The translations under genes and the position numbers were made by a program. Below, piece by piece: positions 1 through 6,068 of a DNA stretch of 7,475 nt. Under the pieces are notes generated by a model. The model was given only the letters and a program-made list of their open reading frames with translations, searched no databases and was not told the origin of the DNA. The DNA comes from Thermoplasmata archaeon (GTDB lineage: Archaea; Thermoplasmatota; Thermoplasmata; RBG-16-68-12), in the NCBI GenBank assembly GCA_021788795.1, contig JAJYKG010000100.1:1-7475 (forward strand). The letters run 5' to 3'. Each line of letters opens with the position of its first letter. Within the stretch, counting starts at the first letter, position 1.

Positions 1-625
1 CTTCTTCCAACAGAGCTCGGTCGTGGACAAGGGGCTGAAGGAGAAGGACATCAAGTGGGCGCGGCTGGACACCGCGATCGGCGCGGTCTTCACGATCCTC
101 TGCGCCGTATTCATGATCATCATCGTTGCCACGGTCATCCCGGGATCGAACGTTCAGGATGCTGCCACGGCATCCATCCAGATCATGAGGGTCGACCGGT
201 ACGTGGGCGCGATCATGGCGATCGGCCTGTTCGACGCTGGATTGCTGGGGGCCATCTGCATCTCGCTCGCGAGCTCGTGGGCGTTCGGTGAGGTGTTCGG
301 CTGGTCCCACTCGCTAAACAACCGTGTCACCCAGGCTCCCTGGTTCTTCCTCTTCCGCTTGGCCATCCTCTGCGTGGCCGCCACGATTGTCCTGATTCCG
401 GGTGCGCCCCTGATCATGATCACCCTCTTTGTGCAGGTGATTGCGGTGACGCTCCTGCCCGCCGCGCTGACTTTCCTCCTGCTCCTCCTGAACCAGGAGG
501 AAGTGGTCGGGAAGTACAAGAACAACCGGTTTCAGAATGTGATTGCGACCGCGATCATCGTCGCAATCATCATCTTGTCCACGTTCTATGCCATCAGTTC
601 CATCTTCCCGGAGTGGTTCGCATGA
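1..625 (+). CDS. Nramp-family divalent metal transporter, C-terminal half (5'-truncated by window edge)
   Basis: Membrane transporter of the Nramp (LeuT-fold) family, which imports divalent cations such as Mn2+ or Fe2+, usually with protons. The frame is open to the left edge from base 2. The first visible residues, FFQQSSVVDKGL, match the end of TM6 in Nramp-like proteins, where classical members read YLHS. About 207 residues follow. They hold five hydrophobic stretches that fit TM7 to TM11, with a conserved-looking LLNQEEVVGKYKNN stretch after TM10 and a C-terminus ending EWFA. The GTG at 23 is internal, because family-like residues continue upstream of it. The TM1 and TM6a metal-binding residues lie outside the window, so metal choice cannot be read. 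The stop overlaps the start of the next gene. The family call is firm. Whether this is a Mn/Fe transporter or a Mg2+-type Nramp relative is open; the MgtE-like gene downstream makes Mg2+ worth considering. Confidence 0.88.
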   Translation, partial: FFQQSSVVDKGLKEKDIKWARLDTAIGAVFTILCAVFMIIIVATVIPGSNVQDAATASIQIMRVDRYVGAIMAIGLFDAGLLGAICISLASSWAFGEVFGWSHSLNNRVTQAPWFFLFRLAILCVAATIVLIPGAPLIMITLFVQVIAVTLLPAALTFLLLLLNQEEVVGKYKNNRFQNVIATAIIVAIIILSTFYAISSIFPEWFA

Positions 626-828
626 CGACGGTAGTCCAGGGGTCGCAGACCGGGAGACCGAGTCCCCTGCGACGCGCGGTGGAGAAGGTGCGTGAGATCA
701 ACCAGAAGTACGCGAAGCCGCGCATCAAGATGTCCCGGGCGGTCAAGTTCTCCCTGCTCATGCTCCGCCTGTACCTGATCTTCCTCGTGGGGTTGCTCCT
801 CTTCCGACTGATCACAGGGAGAGGGTGA
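622..828 (+). CDS. Small single-span membrane protein, 68 aa, coupled to Nramp
   Basis: Unrecognised small protein. It has a basic, hydrophilic N-terminal part of about 40 residues (RRAVEKVREINQKYAKPRIK), one strongly hydrophobic segment at about residues 43-61 (LLMLRLYLIFLVGLLLF), and a short basic tail (RLITGRG). The positive charges before the span favour a cytoplasmic N-terminus, but the tail is also basic, so orientation is only an inference. I chose the ATG at 622 because it overlaps the Nramp stop codon as ATGA, a classic coupling arrangement. A GTG at 613 would add three residues. The next gene begins five bases after its stop, so it sits inside a three-gene unit. By position it could be an accessory subunit of the Nramp transporter or a tether for the soluble sensor encoded next. 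There is no motif to support a specific function. It is real by context and composition. Confidence 0.72.
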   Translation: MTTVVQGSQTGRPSPLRRAVEKVREINQKYAKPRIKMSRAVKFSLLMLRLYLIFLVGLLLFRLITGRG

Positions 829-829
829 T
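817..829 (+). promoter_or_regulatory. Ribosome binding region deciding the start of the MgtE-N/CBS gene
   Basis: The purine run GGGAGAGGGTGAT lies just before two ATGs in different frames, at 828 and 833. The ATG at 828 opens a frame that does not encode the domain protein. The ATG at 833 does, so it is taken as the start. GGTGAT resembles the archaeal anti-Shine-Dalgarno complement but sits only three bases from 833. The earlier GGGAG (817-821) gives a spacing of 11. The site overlaps the end of the small membrane protein gene, implying coupled translation. Confidence 0.5.
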
Positions 830-832
830 GGC

Positions 833-2092
833 ATGGCCGCGATACCTCCGGGTGTGGACGGCTCGACAAGGTTCTACTTCCTCAACGACCTGATCGGAAC
901 CAAGGTCCTGGTCCAGGGAAAGAAGGTGGGCAAGCTCGGAGACCTGCTGGTCTCCGGCAACGATGCGATTCCTGGGGTGACTCACATTGTGGTTGCTCGG
1001 CCGTTCGGCACTCCCACGCTCTTCGTCCCCTGGGAGGACGTCGCTTCCTTCTCGGAGGAGGAGGTCGTCCTCGCGAAGGCGAACCTCGAAACGTACGTAG
1101 CGGAGCCCTCGGGGAGCGCGGTCCTCCTGAACGACTACGTCAAGGACAAGAAAGTCCTCGATATCGCCAACCGGGAGGTGGAGATTGTCTATGACATTCG
1201 CCTGGCTCTGAAGGGTGGCCGGCTGTACGTCAGCGACGTCGACCTGAATCGGCAGAGGCTTGCCCGCCGCCTTGGGATGGACTTTCTGGCCCGCAACAAA
1301 CCCGAGCACGCGGTCCATCCGAAGATGGTGTCTTGGGCCTACGTGCAACCCTTGGAAAATCTCAGCAGCCTATCGGGTGATATCCACCTGCGGATCCTGA
1401 AGGAGAAACTCCTGGACCTTCCGCCGATGGACCTTGCTGATGTCCTTGAGGTCATGGATCATGCGCAGCGGGTCCAGGTGTTCGACGCTCTGGACAACCA
1501 GACGGCGGCCCAGGTGCTCGGCGAGACGGAGCCCCGGGTCCAGCGCGAGATCCTCGCGTCGACGAGCGCGGAGCGGGTGGAGAAGATCTTTGCGCACCTC
1601 TCGCCGGCGGAGATTGCGGAAATCATCTCCATCCTCCCTCGGGACGGGTCGCGGGAGATCCTCGAGGCGCTCAAGAAGGATATCGCCCCGAAGGTCCACC
1701 AGATCCTCACGGAGTACGACGTGCCGGTGTCCACCCTCGCCGTCCATCGGCTGCTACTGTTCCCCGGGGACCTCACCGTCGACGATGCGTTCAAGCGCTT
1801 CCGGCTCCAGGCTCCGTTGAGCGATGTGACCATGTACGTCTACGTAACCGGGACGGAGCAAGAGCTCCGCGGTGTCGTGGACATCAACGAACTCCTTCAG
1901 GCAGACCCCAGGAGCAGGTTGGAACAGATCATGACGCGAACGGTGGTGACCGTCGCTCCATCCATGTTGCGGGACGAGGTGGAGGCCCTGTTCCGGAAAT
2001 ACCACTTCCGGGCCATCCCCGTCGTCGACCAATCTCGGCATGTCGTCGGGGCGGTACGGGAGAGAGATGCGTTCCTGCACCTGCCGACCTGA
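833..2092 (+). CDS. Soluble PRC-barrel / MgtE N-terminal / CBS domain protein (no channel domain)
   Basis: A 419-residue protein with no membrane span. Residues about 15-85 (FLNDLIGTKVLVQGKKVGKLGDLL) and about 97-175 look like two PRC-barrel-type beta modules. Residues about 185-290 are helical repeats typical of the MgtE N-terminal domain (LADVLEVMDHAQRVQVFDAL, then LSPAEIAEIISILP). Residues about 300-419 look like a CBS pair, with MTRTVVTVAPS and FRAIPVVDQSRHVVGAV marking the second repeat. In MgtE Mg2+ channels, the N and CBS domains bind Mg2+ and gate the pore. Here the protein ends right after CBS and the five-helix channel domain is absent. It therefore cannot be a transporter alone and is best read as a cytosolic sensor or regulator, probably of the Nramp protein two genes upstream. 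CBS pairs may also bind adenine nucleotides. The architecture is well supported; the partner and ligand are inferred. Confidence 0.85.
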   Translation: MAAIPPGVDGSTRFYFLNDLIGTKVLVQGKKVGKLGDLLVSGNDAIPGVTHIVVARPFGTPTLFVPWEDVASFSEEEVVLAKANLETYVAEPSGSAVLLNDYVKDKKVLDIANREVEIVYDIRLALKGGRLYVSDVDLNRQRLARRLGMDFLARNKPEHAVHPKMVSWAYVQPLENLSSLSGDIHLRILKEKLLDLPPMDLADVLEVMDHAQRVQVFDALDNQTAAQVLGETEPRVQREILASTSAERVEKIFAHLSPAEIAEIISILPRDGSREILEALKKDIAPKVHQILTEYDVPVSTLAVHRLLLFPGDLTVDDAFKRFRLQAPLSDVTMYVYVTGTEQELRGVVDINELLQADPRSRLEQIMTRTVVTVAPSMLRDEVEALFRKYHFRAIPVVDQSRHVVGAVRERDAFLHLPT

Positions 2093-2094
2093 GT

Positions 2095-2238
2095 GGGAGG
2101 CTTGCGATGTGTTCCCATTTCCCTGGCCCGACGCGCTGGGACGGTTCCGCGGGCGTTCCGAAGTTTCGGGAATCGGGCCATCACCCTAAACCGTCCGAAC
2201 GGGCGGCCCGGGTTGGGTCTGTAATTACAGAATCCTGA
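2095..2238 (+). CDS. Possible 43-aa small protein or leader peptide with a strong Shine-Dalgarno
   Basis: GGGAGG at 2095-2100 stands six bases before an ATG at 2107, an ideal spacing, and starts only three bases after the previous stop. The frame runs 43 codons to TGA at 2236-2238. The product begins MCSHFPGPTRW and carries HH in the middle; it is hydrophilic with no membrane span. Against it, only about 60% of codons end in G or C by my count, which looks lower than in the neighbouring genes, and the same stretch is rich in inverted repeats that could be what is selected instead. If translated it could extend the upstream operon or act as a leader for the ATPase gene. It resembles nothing I recognise. 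Confidence 0.27.
   Translation, partial: GRLAMCSHFPGPTRWDGSAGVPKFRESGHHPKPSERAARVGSVITES
2124..2180. repeat. Nested inverted repeats in the intergenic region
   Basis: TGGCCCGA (2124-2131) is exactly complementary to TCGGGCCA (2173-2180), a perfect 8-bp outer stem. Inside it, TTCCGA (2156-2161) can pair with TCGGGAA (2166-2172) around an AGTT loop with one bulged G. On RNA this would make a branched or stacked structure starting about 30 bases after the MgtE-N/CBS stop. There is no T-run after it, so it is not a standard intrinsic terminator. It may be a 3' processing or stabilising structure, part of a 5' leader for the ATPase, or chance in GC-rich DNA. Confidence 0.35.
2183..2218. repeat. 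Second intergenic stem-loop, abutting the AT-rich palindrome
   Basis: CCGTCC (2191-2196) pairs with GGGCGG (2201-2206) around a GAAC loop, with one G-U pair if read as RNA. An alternative, longer pairing joins ACCC (2183-2186) and AACC (2189-2192) with GGTT (2211-2214) and GGGT (2215-2218). Either form ends where the 14-bp palindrome begins. No T-tract follows. The role is unknown; a transcript-end structure for the upstream operon is the simplest reading. Confidence 0.3.
2218..2231. promoter_or_regulatory. Perfect 14-bp AT-rich palindrome, candidate operator or promoter core for the P-type ATPase
   Basis: TCTGTAATTACAGA is a perfect inverted repeat with no spacer, standing out in very GC-rich surroundings 94 bases before the ATPase ATG. 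Short palindromes of this kind are usual targets of dimeric regulators, including metal-responsive ones of the DtxR/MntR type. The TAATTA core could also serve as a TATA-like element in an archaeon, which would place transcription start near 2250 with a leader of about 75 bases. The symmetry is directly visible; the function is inferred. It also lies over the last codons of the possible 43-residue frame. Confidence 0.42.
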
Positions 2239-2325
2239 AAGGGCATGGGACCTTGGACGGAAATCTAGCAGACGCGTTCGGCCGCGGGCTGGTCAGCACG
2301 CGAGACGGGGGACAACTCGAAACCC

Positions 2326-4839
2326 ATGGCTAAAGAAATCGTGGAACGGCTGCGGTCGGACGAGCAGGAGGGGCTGACCGATCAGGAGGCGCGGGAACGC
2401 CTCAAGGAGCACGGCAAGAACATCCTGGTCCCGAAGAAGAAAGTCCGGGTCTGGGGCTACCTGGCCTTTCTCAAGGAGCCCATGCTGTGGCTCCTCGTCA
2501 TCGCGGGCCTCGTGTACTACCTCCTGGGCGACATCGCCGAGTCGATCATCACCATCATCGCGGTCGTCCCCATCGCGGCCGTGGACGTGGCCATCGAGCT
2601 GCAGACTGACAAGGCGTTGGAGAAGCTCAAGGTGCTCGGGGAGCCGGAGGTCACGGTCGTCCGGGGCGGCGTGGAAAAGCGCGTGAAGTCCGAGGACCTC
2701 GTGCCCGGAGATCTCCTCCTCGTGCAGGAGGGTGACGTGATCATGGCGGACAGCGCCTTCCTCGCGGGCTCCGCGGTCCAGACAGACGAATCCTCGCTCA
2801 CGGGAGAGTCCCAGCCCGTGGACAAGAGGCCGATGGAGCACTTCAATGAGGACCTGTTCGAGAACCAGGGCGTCCTCTTTGCGGGGACCACGATGGTCTC
2901 CGGACGGGGGCGAGGCATCGTTGTCCGCACGGGCTCCAAGACCCAGTACGGGAAGATCGGGAAGATGCTCTCGGGCACCTACGCGGGCAAGACGCCCCTC
3001 CAGACGGAGGTCTGGGGGATCATCAGGATTTTCGCGGTCGTGTCCGTTCTCCTGTCCATCCTCCTCGTCCTGATTGGCCTCTTCGCGTACGGACCCATCA
3101 CGGACGTGGTCTGGAAGAATGCGGTGATCAGCGGGGTGACGTTGGCCATCGCGGCAATCCCCGAGGAGTTCCCCGTCGTTTTCACGTTGTTCCTTTCCCT
3201 GGGCATGCTCCGGCTGGCCAATGCGAACGCCCTGGTGAAGAACCTCTCCGCGGTGGAGGCCCTCGGCAGCGTGGACGTGATCTGCACGGACAAGACGGGC
3301 ACGGTCACCACGGGGAAGATGTCTGTGTCCGAGACTCGGCGGCGCGAAGGGGTTTCGGACGAGGAGTTCGAGACCGCGGCGCTCCTGGCCTGCGAGCGGG
3401 ACCCCTTTGATTCCATGGAGAAAGCCATCTACGCTCACGCCAAGGACCGTCCCTCGCTCGCCAAAGTGAAGTCCATGGACTTCGTCCACGGATACCCCTT
3501 CGACGCCCGCGAGAAGTACATGTCCCACGTGTGGCGCGGAAGCGGGCTGTACCTGGCCGCCAAGGGGTCCGTAGAGGGAATCCTGGGCCGCTGTCGCATG
3601 GATACGGCCGAGCGGGACCGGATCATCCAAGAGAACGAGGAAATGGCCTCCCGCGGCGTGCGTGTGCTCGCCGTCGCGGGCAAGAGGCTCAACGGGATGC
3701 GGAACCGGAACGAGGATGAAGCGGACATGGAGTATCTGGGACTCCTGGGCTTCTCGGATCCCATCCGCGAAGGGGTCACGAAGGCGGTCACGGATTGCCG
3801 CAAGGCGGGTATCCGTGTGGTCATGCTCACGGGGGACCACAAGGTCACCGCGGCCGCGGTCGCGCACAAGGCCGGGATCGCGACCGACGGAATCGTCAGC
3901 GGAAAGGAACTCAACGTCCCGGAGGAGGAGTTCCTCCAGATCCTGGAACGAAGCAACGTCTTCGCCCGGGTCCTTCCCGAACAGAAACTGAAGATCGTCG
4001 AAGGATACCAGAAGCTGGGGTACCGGGTCGCCGTCACGGGTGACGGAATCAATGACGCGCCCGCGCTCAAGAAGGCGAACATCGGGGTCGCGATGGGCGA
4101 GCGTGGCACGGAGGTGGCCAAGGAGACCGCAGCCCTCGTGCTCCTCGATGACAACTTCAAGACGATTGTCAGCGCCGTCCGAAACGGCCGGAGGATTTAC
4201 GATAACCTGAAGAAGGCCTTCGGCTACTTGGTCGCGTTCCACGTCCCGATCTTCCTCTCGGCCTTGCTCATCCCGCTGATGCACCTCCCGCTCCTCCTCA
4301 TGCCCGTCCACATCGTCTTCCTGGAGCTCGTGCTTCACCCGGCTATCTCCATCGTGTACGAGAAGGAGCCGGAGGAGCCTGACATCATGAGCCGCCGGCC
4401 ACGGGAGAAGAAGACTAAGCTTCTGCACCGCGGGGAGTTCCTCGATCTCATCGTCGTCGGGACCGTGTTGTTCCTGGGGACCCTCTTCGCGTACCTCGTG
4501 GCCCTTCCGGCCGGGGAGATGTATGCCCGCAGCCTAGCGTTCAGCGTGATGATCGTCGGCCAGGTCCTCCTGATCGTGTCGACCCTCGCCCAGAAGGGGG
4601 CCAAGCTGGCGAGGCTCTTCGCAAACCGGTACCTCCTGCCGACGATGGGCATCGCCCTCGGCGGGTACGCCCTCCTCATGTACATCCCGGCGGCAGCGGA
4701 CTACATGCGATTGATTCCCCTCAGGCCGTTGGATTGGATTTGGATTGTCGGGATGGCCTTCCTGCCCTTCATGGTCTCGGAAATCCTCAAGCGGAAACCC
4801 CTGCTCCGCGCCACGGCGAGAGGCGGGGTTGCGGGCTAG
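2326..4839 (+). CDS. P-type cation-transporting ATPase, P2-like, substrate unknown
   Basis: Complete 837-residue ion pump of the inner membrane, driven by ATP through an aspartyl-phosphate. Order: a short N-terminal region with the usual LTDQEARERLKEHG; TM1-TM2 at about 50-91; A-domain with TGES at 159-162; TM3 at 232-254; TM4 with IPEEFP (PEEFP 279-283); DKTGT with phosphorylated Asp322; nucleotide-domain KGS at Lys413; TGDH 502-505; GDGINDAP 572-579; then TM5 to TM10 to about 821. No heavy-metal-binding domain or CPC motif is present, which excludes the P1B type. TM4 to the phosphorylation site and the TM5-TM6 region align without gaps to SERCA. The Ca2+ ligands there are replaced, however, leaving Glu280, His639, Glu667 and His671 in the site. 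The nucleotide domain is compact, with about 180 residues between DKTGT and TGD. The start ATG follows a modest GGGGGA at 2307-2312. The gene is separate from the upstream operon and convergent with the next gene. The transported ion cannot be named. Confidence 0.93.
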   Translation: MAKEIVERLRSDEQEGLTDQEARERLKEHGKNILVPKKKVRVWGYLAFLKEPMLWLLVIAGLVYYLLGDIAESIITIIAVVPIAAVDVAIELQTDKALEKLKVLGEPEVTVVRGGVEKRVKSEDLVPGDLLLVQEGDVIMADSAFLAGSAVQTDESSLTGESQPVDKRPMEHFNEDLFENQGVLFAGTTMVSGRGRGIVVRTGSKTQYGKIGKMLSGTYAGKTPLQTEVWGIIRIFAVVSVLLSILLVLIGLFAYGPITDVVWKNAVISGVTLAIAAIPEEFPVVFTLFLSLGMLRLANANALVKNLSAVEALGSVDVICTDKTGTVTTGKMSVSETRRREGVSDEEFETAALLACERDPFDSMEKAIYAHAKDRPSLAKVKSMDFVHGYPFDAREKYMSHVWRGSGLYLAAKGSVEGILGRCRMDTAERDRIIQENEEMASRGVRVLAVAGKRLNGMRNRNEDEADMEYLGLLGFSDPIREGVTKAVTDCRKAGIRVVMLTGDHKVTAAAVAHKAGIATDGIVSGKELNVPEEEFLQILERSNVFARVLPEQKLKIVEGYQKLGYRVAVTGDGINDAPALKKANIGVAMGERGTEVAKETAALVLLDDNFKTIVSAVRNGRRIYDNLKKAFGYLVAFHVPIFLSALLIPLMHLPLLLMPVHIVFLELVLHPAISIVYEKEPEEPDIMSRRPREKKTKLLHRGEFLDLIVVGTVLFLGTLFAYLVALPAGEMYARSLAFSVMIVGQVLLIVSTLAQKGAKLARLFANRYLLPTMGIALGGYALLMYIPAAADYMRLIPLRPLDWIWIVGMAFLPFMVSEILKRKPLLRATARGGVAG

Positions 4840-4853
4840 GCTGTCCCGGACCG

Positions 4854-6038
4854 CTACAGGAACGTGAGGAGCCCAAGGACCCCACCGCCAACGACCACCG
4901 CCGAGGCGGCCCAGAACGCGGCCTGCGCGCGCCACCCGTGGGCGTGTCCGCGCATCGTCTCAGGGTCCGAGACGAGCCTGCCGAGGAAGTACAGGGAGGG
5001 GATGATGACGATCGTGAAGGAGACCATCAGGGTCAGGATCAGGGGCACGTAGCTCGTGGTGAGGACGACGAGGAGGAGTGCTGGGGTGCTTTCCGCGAGG
5101 TAGACCGTGAGGAACGACCGGCGGGACGTGGCGCCCGTCGCCTCCATGACACCCCAGGCGGAACCCATGGACACGACCACGAGGGCGAGGAACCCCGCCG
5201 CGATGAACCCGATGCCGAGGAGCATCGAGAGGTGGTCTCCGAGGGGCGACAGGAACGCCTCGAGGGACTGGACCGAGAGGGGCCCTCCGGTGCTGGACAT
5301 CTGCATGCCGACGAGCACGACGGCGACCATCAGGACCTCCGAGACCAGGGCGCTCACGAAGGTGGTCCGCCGCTCCCGGCGCGGGTCGCGGTCCTGTGTG
5401 CGCTTGCGCGAGTCCGCTCCCGAGTGGAAGTAGAGCATCCACGGCATCACGACCGCGCCGATACTGGCCGCGGCGAGGTACCGGAAGGAGGAATCCGCAT
5501 ACGGCTGGATCGGCGACAGGCCGACGGCCGCGGCGGTGCCGAAGTTGACGTGGAAGAAGAACACGGAGGCCGCGAGGCTGAGCACGAGGGCGAAGCTCAC
5601 CGGCAGGAGGATCCGCTCCGCCTGGCTGTACTCCCGCCCCGCGACGATGGCCAGGTGGAGGAGGTAGGCCACCCCGAGCCCCGGGAGGACCGGGAGGCCC
5701 AGGAGGGCGAGTCCGATCGCGATGCCCGCGTACTCGGAAACGTACTCGAGGAAGTCCGTGAGGGCCATCGGGACGGCGGCGAGGAGCGCCGTGCCGCGGC
5801 CGTAGCGGCGGAGGATGGCCTCGCCGAGGCCCACCCCGCCCAGGGTCCCGAGGCGGCCGGCGGCATCCTGGATGATGAACAGCGGAAGCGTGAGGAGGAG
5901 CATGACGAAGATGAGGTGATACCCCCACGCCGCTCCTGCCTGGAGGCCCGTGACGATGCTCGCGACGTCGATGTCGGCGATCATGACGAGCCATGCGGGG
6001 CCGAACGAGGCCACCGCCTCCCGGGCATGGAGGTTCAT
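4854..6038 (-). CDS. Divergent Nramp-family transporter with altered TM1 and TM6 motifs
   Basis: A 394-residue membrane protein with about eleven hydrophobic segments. Near the N-terminus, GPAWLVMIADIDVASIVTGLQAG aligns with the Nramp TM1 signature, where DPGN is replaced by D24-V-A-S27. TM3 keeps the acidic pair as TDFLEY (Asp95, Glu98). TM6 reads AVVMPWMLYFHS, keeping the Ala195 and Met198 positions and the later His205, while the MPH histidine is Trp200. In characterised Nramps the Asp, Asn, Ala and Met coordinate the metal, and the Met disfavours Mg2+/Ca2+. That would point to a transition metal here with a changed ligand set. I prefer the ATG at 6038. A TTG at 6092 extends the frame by 18 residues, but they resemble nothing and have no good Shine-Dalgarno. 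The gene is the last of a leftward group, 64 bases after the reductase. The family call is good; substrate and even transport activity are uncertain. Confidence 0.82.
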   Translation of the reverse strand: MNLHAREAVASFGPAWLVMIADIDVASIVTGLQAGAAWGYHLIFVMLLLTLPLFIIQDAAGRLGTLGGVGLGEAILRRYGRGTALLAAVPMALTDFLEYVSEYAGIAIGLALLGLPVLPGLGVAYLLHLAIVAGREYSQAERILLPVSFALVLSLAASVFFFHVNFGTAAAVGLSPIQPYADSSFRYLAAASIGAVVMPWMLYFHSGADSRKRTQDRDPRRERRTTFVSALVSEVLMVAVVLVGMQMSSTGGPLSVQSLEAFLSPLGDHLSMLLGIGFIAAGFLALVVVSMGSAWGVMEATGATSRRSFLTVYLAESTPALLLVVLTTSYVPLILTLMVSFTIVIIPSLYFLGRLVSDPETMRGHAHGWRAQAAFWAASAVVVGGGVLGLLTFL

Positions 6039-6058
6039 GCTTTCGGAAGACCGAAAGC
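6039..6058 (-). promoter_or_regulatory. Perfect 8-bp hairpin directly against the Nramp ATG
   Basis: On the minus strand GCTTTCGG, a TCTT loop and CCGAAAGC form a perfect 8-bp stem whose last base is adjacent to the ATG at 6038. The nearest purine-rich Shine-Dalgarno, GAGGAG at 6069-6074, is 30 bases from that ATG in linear distance but only 10 bases before the hairpin. The fold could block initiation or bring the ribosome site into range. As DNA it is also a good dimer-binding site. If the true start is the TTG at 6092, the hairpin lies within coding sequence. Confidence 0.5.
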
Positions 6059-6068
6059 GCGGCTGTCG

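Noticed and set aside
828..850. ATG at 828 overlapping the stop of the small membrane protein gene
   Set aside because: It opens a different frame from the PRC/MgtE-N/CBS protein; the in-frame start is the ATG at 833.
2124..2231. A known magnesium riboswitch (M-box type) or intrinsic terminator in the intergenic region
   Set aside because: I see stems but not the conserved loops of any riboswitch class I can name, and no T-run follows the hairpins.
2293..4428. Long open frame (711 codons) antisense to the P-type ATPase
   Set aside because: Its product is low-complexity, rich in Arg, Asp, Glu, Leu, His and Val, as expected from the complement of a GC-rich gene. The opposite strand carries every P-type ATPase motif.
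2156..6058. Shared TTTCGG/CCGAA repeat between the central intergenic region and the Nramp hairpin as a common operator
   Set aside because: The hexamer is short, the half-site order differs between the two places, and TTTCGG also occurs inside the ATPase coding sequence near 3354, so chance is likely.
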